Origin: Lysobacterales bacterium
GTDB lineage: Bacteria > Pseudomonadota > Gammaproteobacteria > Xanthomonadales > SZUA-36
Direction: 5' to 3'
Assembly: GCA_013001885.1 (NCBI GenBank)
Contig: JABDLD010000016.1
Location: forward strand, 18,371-82,370
DNA: 64,000 nt
How positions within the stretch are numbered: position 1 is the stretch's first letter; every line of letters begins with the position of its first letter. Of the stretch, positions 9,070 through 18,621 are shown piece by piece. Under the pieces are notes generated by a model. It did no database searches and was not told the DNA's origin. It saw only the letters and a program-made list of their open reading frames with translations. A program made the position numbers and the translations under genes.

Positions 9070-10479
9070 CTAACGGGATTGTTGGATGCGGCGGCTGCCC
9101 AGCCCGGCCAGAATAAGCGCGACCGCGAGGGGGATCAGCCGCTCGACCCAGTCGCCGGGTGATTGTATGGTCCAGCTCAATACGACCGTGAGCGTAAAAC
9201 CGGTGATGAGTGCGGCTATTCGCCAGGAAGGACGAACCGGCCCGCGCCAGAGGGTGACGACCAGTAGCGGGCCGAATGCTGCCGCCAGCGCCTGCCAGGC
9301 AAAAAGCACGCGATTGAAGATTCGGTCGGGAAAAAAAATCGCCAGGATGATCGCCAGCAGGCCAATGGCCAAGACCACCCAGCGCGCGCGAACCAGGCTC
9401 GCGGCGCCGTTGGATTGTTCATCCCTGAGGTCGTGGCTGACGGCGGATGCCGCGACCAGAAGCTGGCTGTCAGCGGTTGACATGATGGCCGAGAGAATGG
9501 CCGAGACCATGATGCCGGCCAGTAAGGCAGGCAGTAACAGCGTCGCCAGCACAAACAGGAGTTGTTCTCCATCCCCCAGATTTTCAACCAGAATGCGGCC
9601 GCACCAGCCCAGCAGCACCATCCCGAAATAAATAATACAGGCCCAGCCAACAGCTATTTGCCGCCCCCGTTTGATGGCCTTTTCATTCTCGATCGCCATG
9701 AACCGGTTGACGACATGAGGCTGTCCCGGATACCCAAGGCCAATTCCGAACAATCCGAGAACAAAGCCGAGCGCGGCCGGCAGCGACGCCTGGCCTGTCC
9801 ACAGCTGGTAGCCGTCCTGTCCCGCACCGGAGAAACTGCTGATCAATTCTCCCGGGCCGCCCACGGCCAGCAATGCCAGTAGTGGCAGCAACAGGGCGGT
9901 AAGCGCCATCAACAGACCCTGCACGGAATCAGTGACGCTGGCCGCCCAGAAACCGCCGAGCCAGACATAAGCCAGGACAACTGCCGCCCCGATCAATATG
10001 GCTGTGCTTTGCTCAATGCCCAGCACACTGGCGAAAGTGGTGCCCGCAGCCTGGAACTGCGCGGCAATATAGAAAGTAAATGAAAAAAGAATGACGGCTG
10101 CGCCCATCCGCATCACGGTTCGCCGGGCCGGGTCGCCCCGCGGTCCGGCGATGAACTCCGTGAGAGTCAGCGCGCCGGTCGCCCGGCTCTGGGTATGCAG
10201 GCGGGGGGCAATGAGATACCAGTTGATCAGAAACCCCCCGACTGTGGACGGGATGAGCCACACAGCGGGCAGGCCCCACGCAAACGCGGCGCCGCTGACA
10301 CCCAGCAGGCTCCAGGCAGAAGAGGAGCTGGCCGATGCACTCAGTGCGGCGACCATCGGGCCGAGCTTGCGGCCGCCCAGGTAAAAATCCTCGCTGTCGG
10401 TATTACGACGACTGGCCCACCAGCCGATACCGAGCATCAGAAACTGGTAGCCGATCAGAGTGATCAAAATTCCGGTCAC
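9070..10479 (-). CDS. sodium:solute symporter, PutP-like
   Basis: Member of the sodium/solute symporter (SSS) family, 469 residues, with about 12-13 transmembrane segments. N-terminal features include FYLGGRKLGPMVAALSASAS (family-typical) and SSSSAWSLLGVSGAAFAWGL, the region that binds the coupling sodium and substrate in PutP and vSGLT; AVVLAYVWLGGFWAASVTDS is the next conserved helix. Closest in feel to the proline permease group but shorter than E. coli PutP (502), so the substrate (proline, another amino acid or a carboxylate) is open. It is divergent from tetR across 131 bases. It is followed on the same strand by the GntR operon's promoter region. Confidence 0.85.
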   Translation of the reverse strand: MTGILITLIGYQFLMLGIGWWASRRNTDSEDFYLGGRKLGPMVAALSASASSSSAWSLLGVSGAAFAWGLPAVWLIPSTVGGFLINWYLIAPRLHTQSRATGALTLTEFIAGPRGDPARRTVMRMGAAVILFSFTFYIAAQFQAAGTTFASVLGIEQSTAILIGAAVVLAYVWLGGFWAASVTDSVQGLLMALTALLLPLLALLAVGGPGELISSFSGAGQDGYQLWTGQASLPAALGFVLGLFGIGLGYPGQPHVVNRFMAIENEKAIKRGRQIAVGWACIIYFGMVLLGWCGRILVENLGDGEQLLFVLATLLLPALLAGIMVSAILSAIMSTADSQLLVAASAVSHDLRDEQSNGAASLVRARWVVLAIGLLAIILAIFFPDRIFNRVLFAWQALAAAFGPLLVVTLWRGPVRPSWRIAALITGFTLTVVLSWTIQSPGDWVERLIPLAVALILAGLGSRRIQQSR

Positions 10480-10582
10480 TGGATTTTCATTCCTGTCGTC
10501 AGAGCCTGCAGCATACCGTCTGGGGTTTCGAGCGTCACGGCAAAGGCTTGACCCGAGCAGTCAGAAGTGTTTATATTTACTG

Positions 10583-10592
10583 ACCGTTCGGT
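10583..10592. promoter_or_regulatory. candidate TetR operator
   Basis: Perfect short palindrome ACCG-TT-CGGT, flanked by TATA-rich sequence on both sides, 18 bases before the tetR ATG. TetR regulators of efflux operons commonly bind such sites and repress their own operon. It lies between the divergent symporter and tetR genes and could affect both. Confidence 0.45.
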
Positions 10593-10610
10593 ATATATAG
10601 AGGTCTGACA

Positions 10611-11243
10611 ATGACGGCCAAAGAGAGAAGGCCCAGGGACGCAGAAGCTACCCGTATGCAGATTCTGGACGCGGCGGAACAACTGTTCGCGACGGGTGGG
10701 TTCGGTTCGACATCGCTGGCGATGATTGCCCGAGCCAGCCATACGCATAAAAGTCTGATCCTGCATCACTTCCAGAACAAGGACAGCCTGTGGCAGGCGG
10801 TCAAGGACCGGCGATTTGCAGGATTCATCGATGAACAAAAAGAACTGTTCAGCGGCAGAGATGTGACCCTGGCCGAAATGCGCGAGACGACACGGGCCTA
10901 TTTTAATTTGTTGAAGAACGATCCGGTTCTCGTGCAGTTGCTCACCCGCGCCGGGCTTGAGCAGGATCTGAGCTGCAGCCAATACGATGAGAAACGGCTT
11001 GCGCCTTTCGTGGCGCGCATGCGGGAGGCACAGGAAGCCGGGGTTCTGAGAAACGATATACCGCCGGCACATCTGTTGCTGATCATGATTAACGTCATAA
11101 CGCAGTGGTTCGAGGCGCGGGCTGTTTTTGCCGGCTGGAGCGAACTGGGCGGAGATGATCCGGATGAATCGTATTTGGGCAGCCTGGAGAAGGTGTTTTT
11201 TGAAGGCGCCCTGAATGAAAACATGAGAGGAATAGACGCATGA
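10611..11243 (+). CDS. TetR-family regulator of the RND efflux operon
   Basis: 210 residues. N-terminal helix-turn-helix at about residues 14-60: ATRMQILDAAEQLFATGGFG, TSLAMIARASHTHKSLILHH, FQNKDSLWQAV, all typical of TetR proteins. The C-terminal ligand domain is all-alpha with DPVLVQLLTRAGLEQD. The ATG of the membrane-fusion gene overlaps the end of tetR (ATGA), so regulator, adaptor and pump form one coupled operon; the protein most likely represses it and is released by a pump substrate. The ligand cannot be told from sequence. Confidence 0.88.
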   Translation: MTAKERRPRDAEATRMQILDAAEQLFATGGFGSTSLAMIARASHTHKSLILHHFQNKDSLWQAVKDRRFAGFIDEQKELFSGRDVTLAEMRETTRAYFNLLKNDPVLVQLLTRAGLEQDLSCSQYDEKRLAPFVARMREAQEAGVLRNDIPPAHLLLIMINVITQWFEARAVFAGWSELGGDDPDESYLGSLEKVFFEGALNENMRGIDA

Positions 11244-12316
11244 AGCCTTTGCTTTACGCTTTGTTGATCGCCGCCGTTAGCGTCGCGGGCTGTGAACCCG
11301 GAACTCCGGAGGAGGCGGCATCGGTTCAACTGGTGCGGGTGGTGCAAGTGCGCGAGGGCCGTTTGCGCCACTTGCTGTCTTTTTACGGAGTGCTGGAGCC
11401 GGTCATCCGGGCGCGCCTTGCTTTTCAGTCGCCCGGAGTGATCAGCACGAGACCGGCACAAATGGGGCAGGCCGTTCGCGCGGGCGAACTCCTGGCGACG
11501 TTGGACAATCCCGACCTGGGTCCGTCACAGAAAGCGGCGGCTGCCCGGCTGCAGGAGAGCCTGACGCAGCGTGATCAGGCCGAACGCGACCTGGTGCGAT
11601 TACGTTCGCTGGCGCAGACCGGCGCGGTTGGCCAGGAACAGGTTGAACAGAAAGCGGCCGAGCTCGCCTCGCTGCAGGCCAACGTGGCCAGGGCGGAGGC
11701 TGACCTGGCGGGAACCCGACAGCGGCTTGAAGATGCGACCCTGCTGGCCCCGTTTGACGGGGTTATTTCGCTGGTTCAGGTCGAGCCGGGTGAATTTGTT
11801 TCCGCCGGACAGGCGGTGATGGCAATTGGCGGTCTGGACAAAGTCGAAGTGCGGGTTCTGTTACCGGCGTCGCTGGTAAGCGAGTTGGACAATGGCGACC
11901 TGCTGTCGGTCAAGGTGCCGCAGCTTGACGAAAATGAGGCAAAAGGGGTGGTGACCGAGGTCTCGTCCATCGGTGAGAAAGAAACGGGGCTGTTCCCGGT
12001 CACGGTTGAGTTGTCGGTTGATCCGGCGACCACCATGATCCGGCCAGGGATGCAGGCTGAAGTATTGCTGGATTACGCGGACGTCACCGGCTTCATCGTG
12101 CCGCTGGCCGCCATTGTCGACCCGGTAGGAGGCGACCCGAGAATATTCATCATCAATGGCGAGCACGTCAGTGAAGTTCCGGCGTCAATCCTTGCCATCG
12201 CGGACGAAGAAGTGGCGATCAAGACCAGGGCCGCGGCGCTCGGGGAGGGCGACCAGGTCGTCATTGCCGGACACCGGTCGCTGACCGACGGCCAGCAGGT
12301 GAGGGTCGTCAAGTGA
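11240..12316 (+). CDS. RND efflux periplasmic adaptor (membrane-fusion lipoprotein)
   Basis: 358-residue HlyD/AcrA-like adaptor linking the RND pump to an outer-membrane channel. The signal peptide ends in a lipobox, SVAGC at residues 15-19, so it is lipid-anchored to the inner membrane. Barrel-sandwich halves are visible as SPGVISTRPAQMGQAVRAGE and LLAPFDGVISLVQVEPGEFV, flanking a coiled-coil hairpin at about residues 95-160 (QESLTQRDQAERDLVRLRSL). Overlaps tetR upstream by 4 bases and the RND gene downstream by 4 bases (GTGA). No TolC-like gene follows, so the outer-membrane channel must be shared. Confidence 0.9.
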   Translation: MKPLLYALLIAAVSVAGCEPGTPEEAASVQLVRVVQVREGRLRHLLSFYGVLEPVIRARLAFQSPGVISTRPAQMGQAVRAGELLATLDNPDLGPSQKAAAARLQESLTQRDQAERDLVRLRSLAQTGAVGQEQVEQKAAELASLQANVARAEADLAGTRQRLEDATLLAPFDGVISLVQVEPGEFVSAGQAVMAIGGLDKVEVRVLLPASLVSELDNGDLLSVKVPQLDENEAKGVVTEVSSIGEKETGLFPVTVELSVDPATTMIRPGMQAEVLLDYADVTGFIVPLAAIVDPVGGDPRIFIINGEHVSEVPASILAIADEEVAIKTRAAALGEGDQVVIAGHRSLTDGQQVRVVK

Positions 12317-15300
12317 AACAGATTGCGCAGGCGCTGGGTCAGCGGCGGATGATCGTGTCGCTGGTGATCCTGCTCTCGGCGACCGGCCTCGCCGCCTGGT
12401 TTGGCATGATCCGGCAGGAAGACCCGGCGTTTCCGTATCGCTACGGATACGTAATGGTACAGTTTCCGGGAGCTGACGTTGAACAGGTTGAGCACCTGGT
12501 TGCGCGCCCGATCGAAGAGGAAATCAGCGAAGTCGAGGAAATCGATGAGATCAAGACGACCATTCGGGCGGGTTTCCTGCATGTGGTGGTCGGCATGAAA
12601 CAAACGGTGTATGACACCGACAACGTTTGGGACCGGGTTCGCGTGGCGGTCGCAAGGGCGAAAGCCCGATTTCCCGAAGGCGTTCTGGAACCGTTCGTAG
12701 ACGATCGGCAGGTGGACGCCGCCACCGTGGTGCTCGCACTGGGAGGCAGTAATGACACCATGCAGCTGCAATTGGCGGCGGAGCGCCTGAAAAACCGTCT
12801 CTACTCACTCAGCGCGGTCTCGCGCATCCGCCTTTATGGCGACTCGGGTGAACAGGTCACGATCGCAATCGATGATTCGCGCATCCAGACTCTGGGCATT
12901 ACGCCCGAGCGAATTGCCGCGCAACTGCAATCACGAAATGAAATCGTTCCCGGCGGATTCCTGGAAGTGGATGGACGCCAGACGCTGGTGCGTCCGCAAA
13001 CTGAATTCAGAAGCATCGAGGAAATTGCCAATACGCCCATTGTTTTGACGGCGGCCCAATCCGTCCCTTTGTCCTCGATTGCGGACGTGCGCTTCGAAGT
13101 GTCTGATCCGCCGGTGCAAACCGCCTGGATGAATGGCGACCAGGTGGTCGCGGTGGCGGTAACGGTCGCGCGAAACAAGGTCAACGTCGTGCAGTTCGGT
13201 GAGCGCTTGCGGGAATTTCTGGATGAAATCCGTCCGGAATTCGCGCCGCTAACCATCGATGAGATGTTTTTTCAGCCGACGCACGTCAAATCAAGGCTCA
13301 GCGAGCTTGGAAACTCACTGCTTTTGGGCGTATTAATCGTGGGGCTGGTTTTATTGCTCATCATGGGGCCCAGGATGGGGCTCGTGGTCGCGCTGATCGT
13401 TCCGCTGGTGACGCTTTCCTCGCTGTCACTGTTCGCCATGGGCGGCGGTGTTCTGCACCAGATGGCCGTTGCCGGAATGGTGATCGCTTTGGGCATGCTG
13501 GTCGACAACGCAATCGTCATGGTGGAGAACATCCAGTGGCACATGGACCGGGGCGCCAGCGCTGTTGAGGCGGCGGTGAGTTCGGTTATGGAGCTGGCCC
13601 GGCCGCTGGGCGCAGCCACGGGCACGACGCTTGCCGTGTTCGTACCCATGGCGATTTCCAGGGGGGATACCGCGGACTTTACCCGCGGGATTCCGATTAC
13701 CATCCTGATCATGCTCACCATGAGTTACCTGTTCGCGATCCTGGTCACGCCCTTGCTCAGCCAGTTTCTTCTGCGGCCGCGCACCGGCACGGCGCAAAGC
13801 AACCGTTTGTCCGACGCCGGCGAGCAGATCGGGCGTTTTTCCGTCCGGCACGGACCCTGGGTGATGGCGATGGTGGCCGGCCTTATCCTGGCCGCGGTTG
13901 CGGGCAGCACCCGGATCGGCCAGGAGTTCTTTCCGGACACCGACCGCAGCCAGCTGGTTGTCGATGTTTACTATCCGGAAGGAACGCCCATCGGCCTGAC
14001 GACAGATTTCGTCACCGACCTGGCCGCCGAGCTTGCGGCGTTCGAACAAAGCACGGACGTCTTCGCTTTTTCAGGCAACTCGGGTCCCCGTTTTTTTTAC
14101 AATCTCAACGAAAATCCCCGGGCGCCTCAAATCGGCAGGGTGGTCGTGAATTCGAAGCAAGTAGAAGACCTGGCGCCCCTGATGAGCTGGGTGCGCAGTG
14201 AAGCGGCTAACCGCTGGCCGGAAGTTCAGATCGTGGCGCGGCGTTTGTCTCAGGGTCCGCCGGCGCCGGCGCCAGTGGAATTGCAGGTCGTAGGGCAGAA
14301 TCGCGCAGAACTGGCCCGTTATGCGGAGAAACTGACCGCCATGCTGCGGGAAATTCCCGGCACGGCGGACGTCAGGCACAATCTTGGAATCGGCATTCCC
14401 AGCCTTAAATTCGAGTTTAATGATTCCATTGCCGATGCCCGGGGAGTGAGCCGGCGGCAACTGGCCCAGGCACTGGCCAGACAGACTCAGGGCGTTACGG
14501 TGGGACATTACCGGGCCAGTGACAAGCCGGTACCCATCGTGCTTCGGTCACGCGAAGGCCGTCGTTTCGATCTCGGCCAATTACTGGCTGTCAATGCCTA
14601 TGCCGCTCCGCACCAGGGCGTTCCGGTGATGGATACCGGCCGTTCCGAAATGGAATGGCAGGCGGCGGTAATCCACCACCTGGACCTGGAGCCGGTGGTC
14701 ACGGTCTTTAGCGAGATAGAGGCAGGCAGGACGTATCCCGAGGTGTACGAAGAGGTTTTCAGACGGCTGCCCGAGCTGGGTTTGCCGGCGGGAATCCGGG
14801 TCATCCCGGGCGGATACCAGGAGTCATCCGGCGAGGCGAACACGGCCCTGTTCAAGACCCTTCCCATTGGCCTGATCCTGCTGCTGTTTTTCCTGCTGCT
14901 CCAGTTCAATTCATTTCGCCGGGTGCTGATTATCCTGGTGACCGTGCCGCTTGCGATTACCGGAGTGGTGCCAGGCTTGCTGTTTACCGGGTATCCGTTC
15001 GGGTTCACCGCGATGCTGGGAGTGATTACGCTGGTGGGCATCGTCGTCAACAACGCGATTGTTTTGATTGACACGATTGACTCGCAATTGACCGCGGGTG
15101 CCAGTTCCGCTGAAGCGGTAGCGGTCGCCGTCAGCCGGCGAACCCGCCCGATCCTGCTGACGACGCTGACCACTGTTGCCGGTTTACTGCCTCTGACCTT
15201 TGCCAGCAGCACCCTGTGGCCGCCGATGGCGTGGTCGATCATTTCCGGGTTGCTGGCGGCGACAGTTCTGACTCTAGGCGTCGTGCCTACGCTGAGTCAC

Positions 15301-15342
15301 TGGCTGCTCAAGCCTCTGAAGTCCAGCAGCCGCGTTCAGTGA
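12313..15342 (+). CDS. RND efflux transporter permease
   Basis: Inner-membrane proton-driven pump of the AcrB/hydrophobe-amphiphile efflux superfamily, 1009 residues, slightly shorter than AcrB (1049). GTG start overlaps the adaptor stop. Twelve transmembrane segments with two large periplasmic loops are expected: hydrophobic clusters lie at about residues 10-30, 335-500 and 855-1000. In TM4 the proton-relay region reads GMLVDNAIVMVENI (near residue 397), keeping the first Asp of AcrB's Asp-Asp pair but with Asn at the second. The matching second-half motif is GIVVNNAIVLIDTI. Periplasmic contents such as FFPDTDRSQLVVDVYYPEGT are typical. Substrates unknown; a heavy-metal pump is less likely because the CzcA-type motif is absent. 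Confidence 0.92.
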   Translation: MKQIAQALGQRRMIVSLVILLSATGLAAWFGMIRQEDPAFPYRYGYVMVQFPGADVEQVEHLVARPIEEEISEVEEIDEIKTTIRAGFLHVVVGMKQTVYDTDNVWDRVRVAVARAKARFPEGVLEPFVDDRQVDAATVVLALGGSNDTMQLQLAAERLKNRLYSLSAVSRIRLYGDSGEQVTIAIDDSRIQTLGITPERIAAQLQSRNEIVPGGFLEVDGRQTLVRPQTEFRSIEEIANTPIVLTAAQSVPLSSIADVRFEVSDPPVQTAWMNGDQVVAVAVTVARNKVNVVQFGERLREFLDEIRPEFAPLTIDEMFFQPTHVKSRLSELGNSLLLGVLIVGLVLLLIMGPRMGLVVALIVPLVTLSSLSLFAMGGGVLHQMAVAGMVIALGMLVDNAIVMVENIQWHMDRGASAVEAAVSSVMELARPLGAATGTTLAVFVPMAISRGDTADFTRGIPITILIMLTMSYLFAILVTPLLSQFLLRPRTGTAQSNRLSDAGEQIGRFSVRHGPWVMAMVAGLILAAVAGSTRIGQEFFPDTDRSQLVVDVYYPEGTPIGLTTDFVTDLAAELAAFEQSTDVFAFSGNSGPRFFYNLNENPRAPQIGRVVVNSKQVEDLAPLMSWVRSEAANRWPEVQIVARRLSQGPPAPAPVELQVVGQNRAELARYAEKLTAMLREIPGTADVRHNLGIGIPSLKFEFNDSIADARGVSRRQLAQALARQTQGVTVGHYRASDKPVPIVLRSREGRRFDLGQLLAVNAYAAPHQGVPVMDTGRSEMEWQAAVIHHLDLEPVVTVFSEIEAGRTYPEVYEEVFRRLPELGLPAGIRVIPGGYQESSGEANTALFKTLPIGLILLLFFLLLQFNSFRRVLIILVTVPLAITGVVPGLLFTGYPFGFTAMLGVITLVGIVVNNAIVLIDTIDSQLTAGASSAEAVAVAVSRRTRPILLTTLTTVAGLLPLTFASSTLWPPMAWSIISGLLAATVLTLGVVPTLSHWLLKPLKSSSRVQ

Positions 15343-15481
15343 ACTCATGGAGCGCTTTGCAATCAAAAGATCTCGGTCATTGCCTGAAAAGCAAGATTAG
15401 AGGACAATCCGCAATTCACTTTTACCACGGCAGTTTTCTCCAGACGCTGCTGCATCATTAATAAACAGGAGCAATAACTCA

Positions 15482-16165
15482 ATGAAATCTCTAATAATCA
15501 GGGGCATACTGATGTCAGCTGCCCTGCTGAGCGCCAATGCATTCGCCGTAGAATTGGAAACTGATGCCCAGAAGCTTGGCTACATCATTGGTATGGATAT
15601 CGGCGCATCGTTGCAGCAGCAGGGCGGGGAACTGGATCTGGATGCGCTGATTGAAGCCATTCGGGCGACCTACAACAACCAGCCACTGGCCATGACTCCC
15701 GAGGAAGCAGCATCCGTGCGCGAGGCCTTCATTGCCACGCGGCGCGCTGAAGCCGAACAGCAGCGCCAGTCAATGGCGGCGATCAATGCAGCGGAAGGCG
15801 ACAAATTCCTGCTGGAAAACCGCTCGAAAGAGGGCGTTCAGGTCACCGATTCAGGCCTCCAGTACAAGGTTGTCGTCATGGGCGATGGCGCCAAACCCAA
15901 TGCGACGGACAAGGTGACCGTTCATTACCGCGGCACGCTGTTGAACGGGGAAGAGTTCGACAGTTCCTATTCGCGCAATCAACCGACCAGTTTCCAGCTT
16001 GACCAGGTGATTGCCGGTTGGACCGAAGGCGTCGCGATGATGCCGGTCGGCAGCAAATTCATGTTCTACATTCCGCCGAACCTGGCCTACGGGCCCAACG
16101 GTGGCGGGCCGATCGGGCCCAATTCGACCCTGATCTTCGAAGTGGAATTACTGGGCATCGAGTAA
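15482..16165 (+). CDS. FKBP-type peptidyl-prolyl isomerase, FkpA/Mip-like
   Basis: Periplasmic folding helper that interconverts cis and trans prolyl bonds. 227 residues: signal peptide ending ANAFA (about residue 22), an N-terminal dimerisation domain with KLGYIIGMDIGASLQQQG (residues 24-110), a long linking helix rich in Glu, Gln and Arg, and an FKBP domain (about 118-227) with VTVHYRGTLLNGEEFDSSYS, VIAGWTEGVAMMPVGSKFMF and IPPNLAYGPNGGGPIGPNS. AGGAG precedes the start. It follows a 139-base gap after the RND gene in which I see no convincing terminator. The ugd gene starts only 6 bases later, so it may head the sugar-nucleotide operon. Confidence 0.92.
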   Translation: MKSLIIRGILMSAALLSANAFAVELETDAQKLGYIIGMDIGASLQQQGGELDLDALIEAIRATYNNQPLAMTPEEAASVREAFIATRRAEAEQQRQSMAAINAAEGDKFLLENRSKEGVQVTDSGLQYKVVVMGDGAKPNATDKVTVHYRGTLLNGEEFDSSYSRNQPTSFQLDQVIAGWTEGVAMMPVGSKFMFYIPPNLAYGPNGGGPIGPNSTLIFEVELLGIE

Positions 16166-16171
16166 CGTTGG

Positions 16172-17494
16172 ATGAGAGTTTCAATTGTAGGAAGCGGTTA
16201 TGTCGGGCTGGTCAGCGGTGCTGGCCTGTCCGACGTCGGACACCATGTTATCTGCATGGACATCGATGAGGCACGAGTCGAGGGGCTGAAAAACGGCGTC
16301 GTGCCGATTTTCGAACCGGGTCTCGACCAGATGATCGAGAGCAACTTCAGCCAGGGCCGCCTGGAATTCACTGCTTCGATCGAAAAAGCGGTTGAACACG
16401 CTGAAGTCATGTTCATCGCGGTCGGCACTCCTCCCGACGAGGACGGCTCCGCGGATCTGAGCCACGTGCTGGCCGTTGCGAAGGCGGTGGGTGATCACCT
16501 GCAACAGCCCTTGCTGGTCGTAGTGAAGTCCACCGTCCCGGTCGGAACCTGCCAGAAGGTGCGCGAAGCAATAGAGGCAAGGCTCCGCGAGCGCGGCGTC
16601 GAGATTGATTTCTTCGTGGCTTCCAATCCGGAGTTCCTGAAAGAAGGCGCAGCGATCTCGGATTTCATGAAACCGGACCGGATCGTTGTGGGTGTGGATA
16701 ACCCCCGCGCTGAATCGCTGTTGCGCGAGTTGTATGCTCCGTTCAATCGCAACCACGAGAAACTGCTGTGCATGGACGTACGCTCCTCCGAGCTGACCAA
16801 GTACGCGGCCAACGCCATGCTGGCGACGAAAATCAGCCTGATGAATGAACTGTCAAACGTGGCTGCTCACGTCGGCGCGGACATCGAGCATGTTCGCAAC
16901 GGCATAGGCTCGGATCCCCGTATTGGTTATTCATTCATTTATCCCGGCGCCGGTTATGGCGGTTCCTGTTTTCCGAAGGACGTCCGCGCCCTGGAACATA
17001 CGGCAAGGGCCAGCGGCTACGAGCCCGAATTGCTCCAGGCCGTCGAGGCGGTAAACAACCGGCAAAAGCACAAGCCATTCGAACTGCTGAACAGGCACTT
17101 CGACGGTGACATGGGCGGCCTGACGGTGGCGCTGTGGGGCCTGTCATTCAAACCCAACACGGACGACATGCGGGAAGCCCCGAGCCTGTACCTGATCGAC
17201 TCGATCCTGTCAGCGGGCGGATCGGTGCGGGCGCATGATCCGGAAGCGGCCGGCGAGGCCACGCACCTGTTTGGTGACCGGAACGGATTCGAGATCATCG
17301 ACAACCCCTACGCCGCCGCCCGCGGCGCCGATGCCCTGGTATTGATCACCGAGTGGAAACTGTACTGGGCGCCGGACTTTGAGCGGCTGGAACGGGAAAT
17401 GAAGCAGGCCGTCATTGTCGACGGACGCAACATCTGGTCGCCGGGTGTGGTTCGCAGCCGCGGCATCACCTACTATTCGATAGGCAGGCCGTAA
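16172..17494 (+). CDS. ugd: UDP-glucose 6-dehydrogenase
   Basis: NAD-dependent oxidation of UDP-glucose to UDP-glucuronate for surface polysaccharides. 440 residues. The Rossmann start is [20 protein letters not shown]; the catalytic cysteine lies in [18 protein letters not shown] (near residue 265); [20 protein letters not shown] and PDRIVVG are typical of the UDP-glucose branch; the C-terminal domain has [21 protein letters not shown]-mannose dehydrogenase (AlgD) is a close relative, but the FLKEG and DFMKP segments favour Ugd. Leads a row of sugar-nucleotide genes (gmd, fcl) with gaps of 8 and 18 bases. Confidence 0.9.
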   Translation: MRVSIVGSGYVGLVSGAGLSDVGHHVICMDIDEARVEGLKNGVVPIFEPGLDQMIESNFSQGRLEFTASIEKAVEHAEVMFIAVGTPPDEDGSADLSHVLAVAKAVGDHLQQPLLVVVKSTVPVGTCQKVREAIEARLRERGVEIDFFVASNPEFLKEGAAISDFMKPDRIVVGVDNPRAESLLRELYAPFNRNHEKLLCMDVRSSELTKYAANAMLATKISLMNELSNVAAHVGADIEHVRNGIGSDPRIGYSFIYPGAGYGGSCFPKDVRALEHTARASGYEPELLQAVEAVNNRQKHKPFELLNRHFDGDMGGLTVALWGLSFKPNTDDMREAPSLYLIDSILSAGGSVRAHDPEAAGEATHLFGDRNGFEIIDNPYAAARGADALVLITEWKLYWAPDFERLEREMKQAVIVDGRNIWSPGVVRSRGITYYSIGRP

Positions 17495-17502
17495 GAGGAA
17501 TT

Positions 17503-18603
17503 ATGAGCAAAACCGCACTGATCACCGGGATTACCGGACAGGATGGCGCCTATCTGGCGGAGTTTCTGCTGAAAAAGGGTTACGAGGTGCACGGCATCAA
17601 GCGCCGTGCCTCACTGATAAACACCGCCCGTATCGATCACCTTTATGCCGATCCTCACGTCGAGAATGCCAGGTTCTTGCTGCATTATGGCGACATGACG
17701 GACAGTTCCAGCCTGCAGCGGACCATCGCGCGGGTGCAGCCCGACGAAATTTACAACCTGGCCGCCCAGAGCCATGTCGCCGTTTCCTTCGAGGAACCGG
17801 AGTACACGGCGGAGTCGGATGCGGTGGGCACGTTGAGGATCCTCGAGGCCATGCGCAATCTTCGCCTGGAGGAGAAATGCCGGTTCTACCAGGCCTCCAC
17901 GTCGGAACTTTATGGCAAGGTTCAGGAGACTCCCCAAACCGAGAATACGCCTTTCTATCCCCGTTCGCCGTACGGTGTGGCCAAGCTTTACGCCTACTGG
18001 ATTACCGTGAACTACCGGGAGTCCTACGGCATGTTCGCTTGCAACGGAATCCTGTTCAACCACGAGTCACCGCTGCGCGGCGAGACCTTCGTCACGCGCA
18101 AGATCACCCGGGGGCTGGCGCGGATCGGCTGGGGCCTGGACGAGTGCGTTTACCTCGGAAACCTGGACGCCAGGCGCGACTGGGGCCATGCGCGCGATTA
18201 TGTCGAAGCGCAGTGGCTGATGCTGCAGCACGGTGAACCGGTCGATTTCGTGATTGCCTCGGGCAAACAATACTCGGTGCGTGATTTCGTCAACAGTACG
18301 GCCGAAAGCATGGGCCTTGAATTGGAGTGGACCGGCAGCGGTACGGATGAACGCGCCGTGGTCGCCCGGTCGGAAAACCAGGACCTGTCGTTTCGCGCCG
18401 GCGATACCGTGGTTCAGATCGACCCGCGTTATTACCGCCCGGCCGAGGTTGAGACCTTGCTGGGAGACGCGAGCCTGGCGCGTGAAAAACTGGGCTGGGT
18501 TCCCAGGACTTCGTTCAGTGAACTGGTGCGTGAAATGGTCGATACGGATTTGCGCCTTGCCCGCGAGGAATCCCTGATCGACCAGGATCGTTCAGGAAGC
18601 TGA
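17503..18603 (+). CDS. gmd: GDP-mannose 4,6-dehydratase
   Basis: First step of GDP-L-fucose (and GDP-rhamnose or GDP-perosamine) synthesis: GDP-mannose to GDP-4-keto-6-deoxymannose, NADP-dependent. 366 residues, short-chain dehydrogenase fold. Visible: nucleotide loop [40 protein letters not shown], the Ser/Thr-Tyr-Lys catalytic set in [20 protein letters not shown] and [20 protein letters not shown], and the substrate segment [26 protein letters not shown] precedes the ATG. Pairs with the fcl gene downstream, which fixes the product as GDP-L-fucose. Confidence 0.96.
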   Translation: MSKTALITGITGQDGAYLAEFLLKKGYEVHGIKRRASLINTARIDHLYADPHVENARFLLHYGDMTDSSSLQRTIARVQPDEIYNLAAQSHVAVSFEEPEYTAESDAVGTLRILEAMRNLRLEEKCRFYQASTSELYGKVQETPQTENTPFYPRSPYGVAKLYAYWITVNYRESYGMFACNGILFNHESPLRGETFVTRKITRGLARIGWGLDECVYLGNLDARRDWGHARDYVEAQWLMLQHGEPVDFVIASGKQYSVRDFVNSTAESMGLELEWTGSGTDERAVVARSENQDLSFRAGDTVVQIDPRYYRPAEVETLLGDASLAREKLGWVPRTSFSELVREMVDTDLRLAREESLIDQDRSGS

Positions 18604-18621
18604 CGGCTTGCGGGTGTCTTG

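Noticed and set aside
14091..14098. Run of eight T's inside the RND gene as a possible phase-variation tract
   Set aside because: It codes for the normal Phe-Phe-Tyr stretch, the frame is intact, and no similar tract is near the start of the gene.
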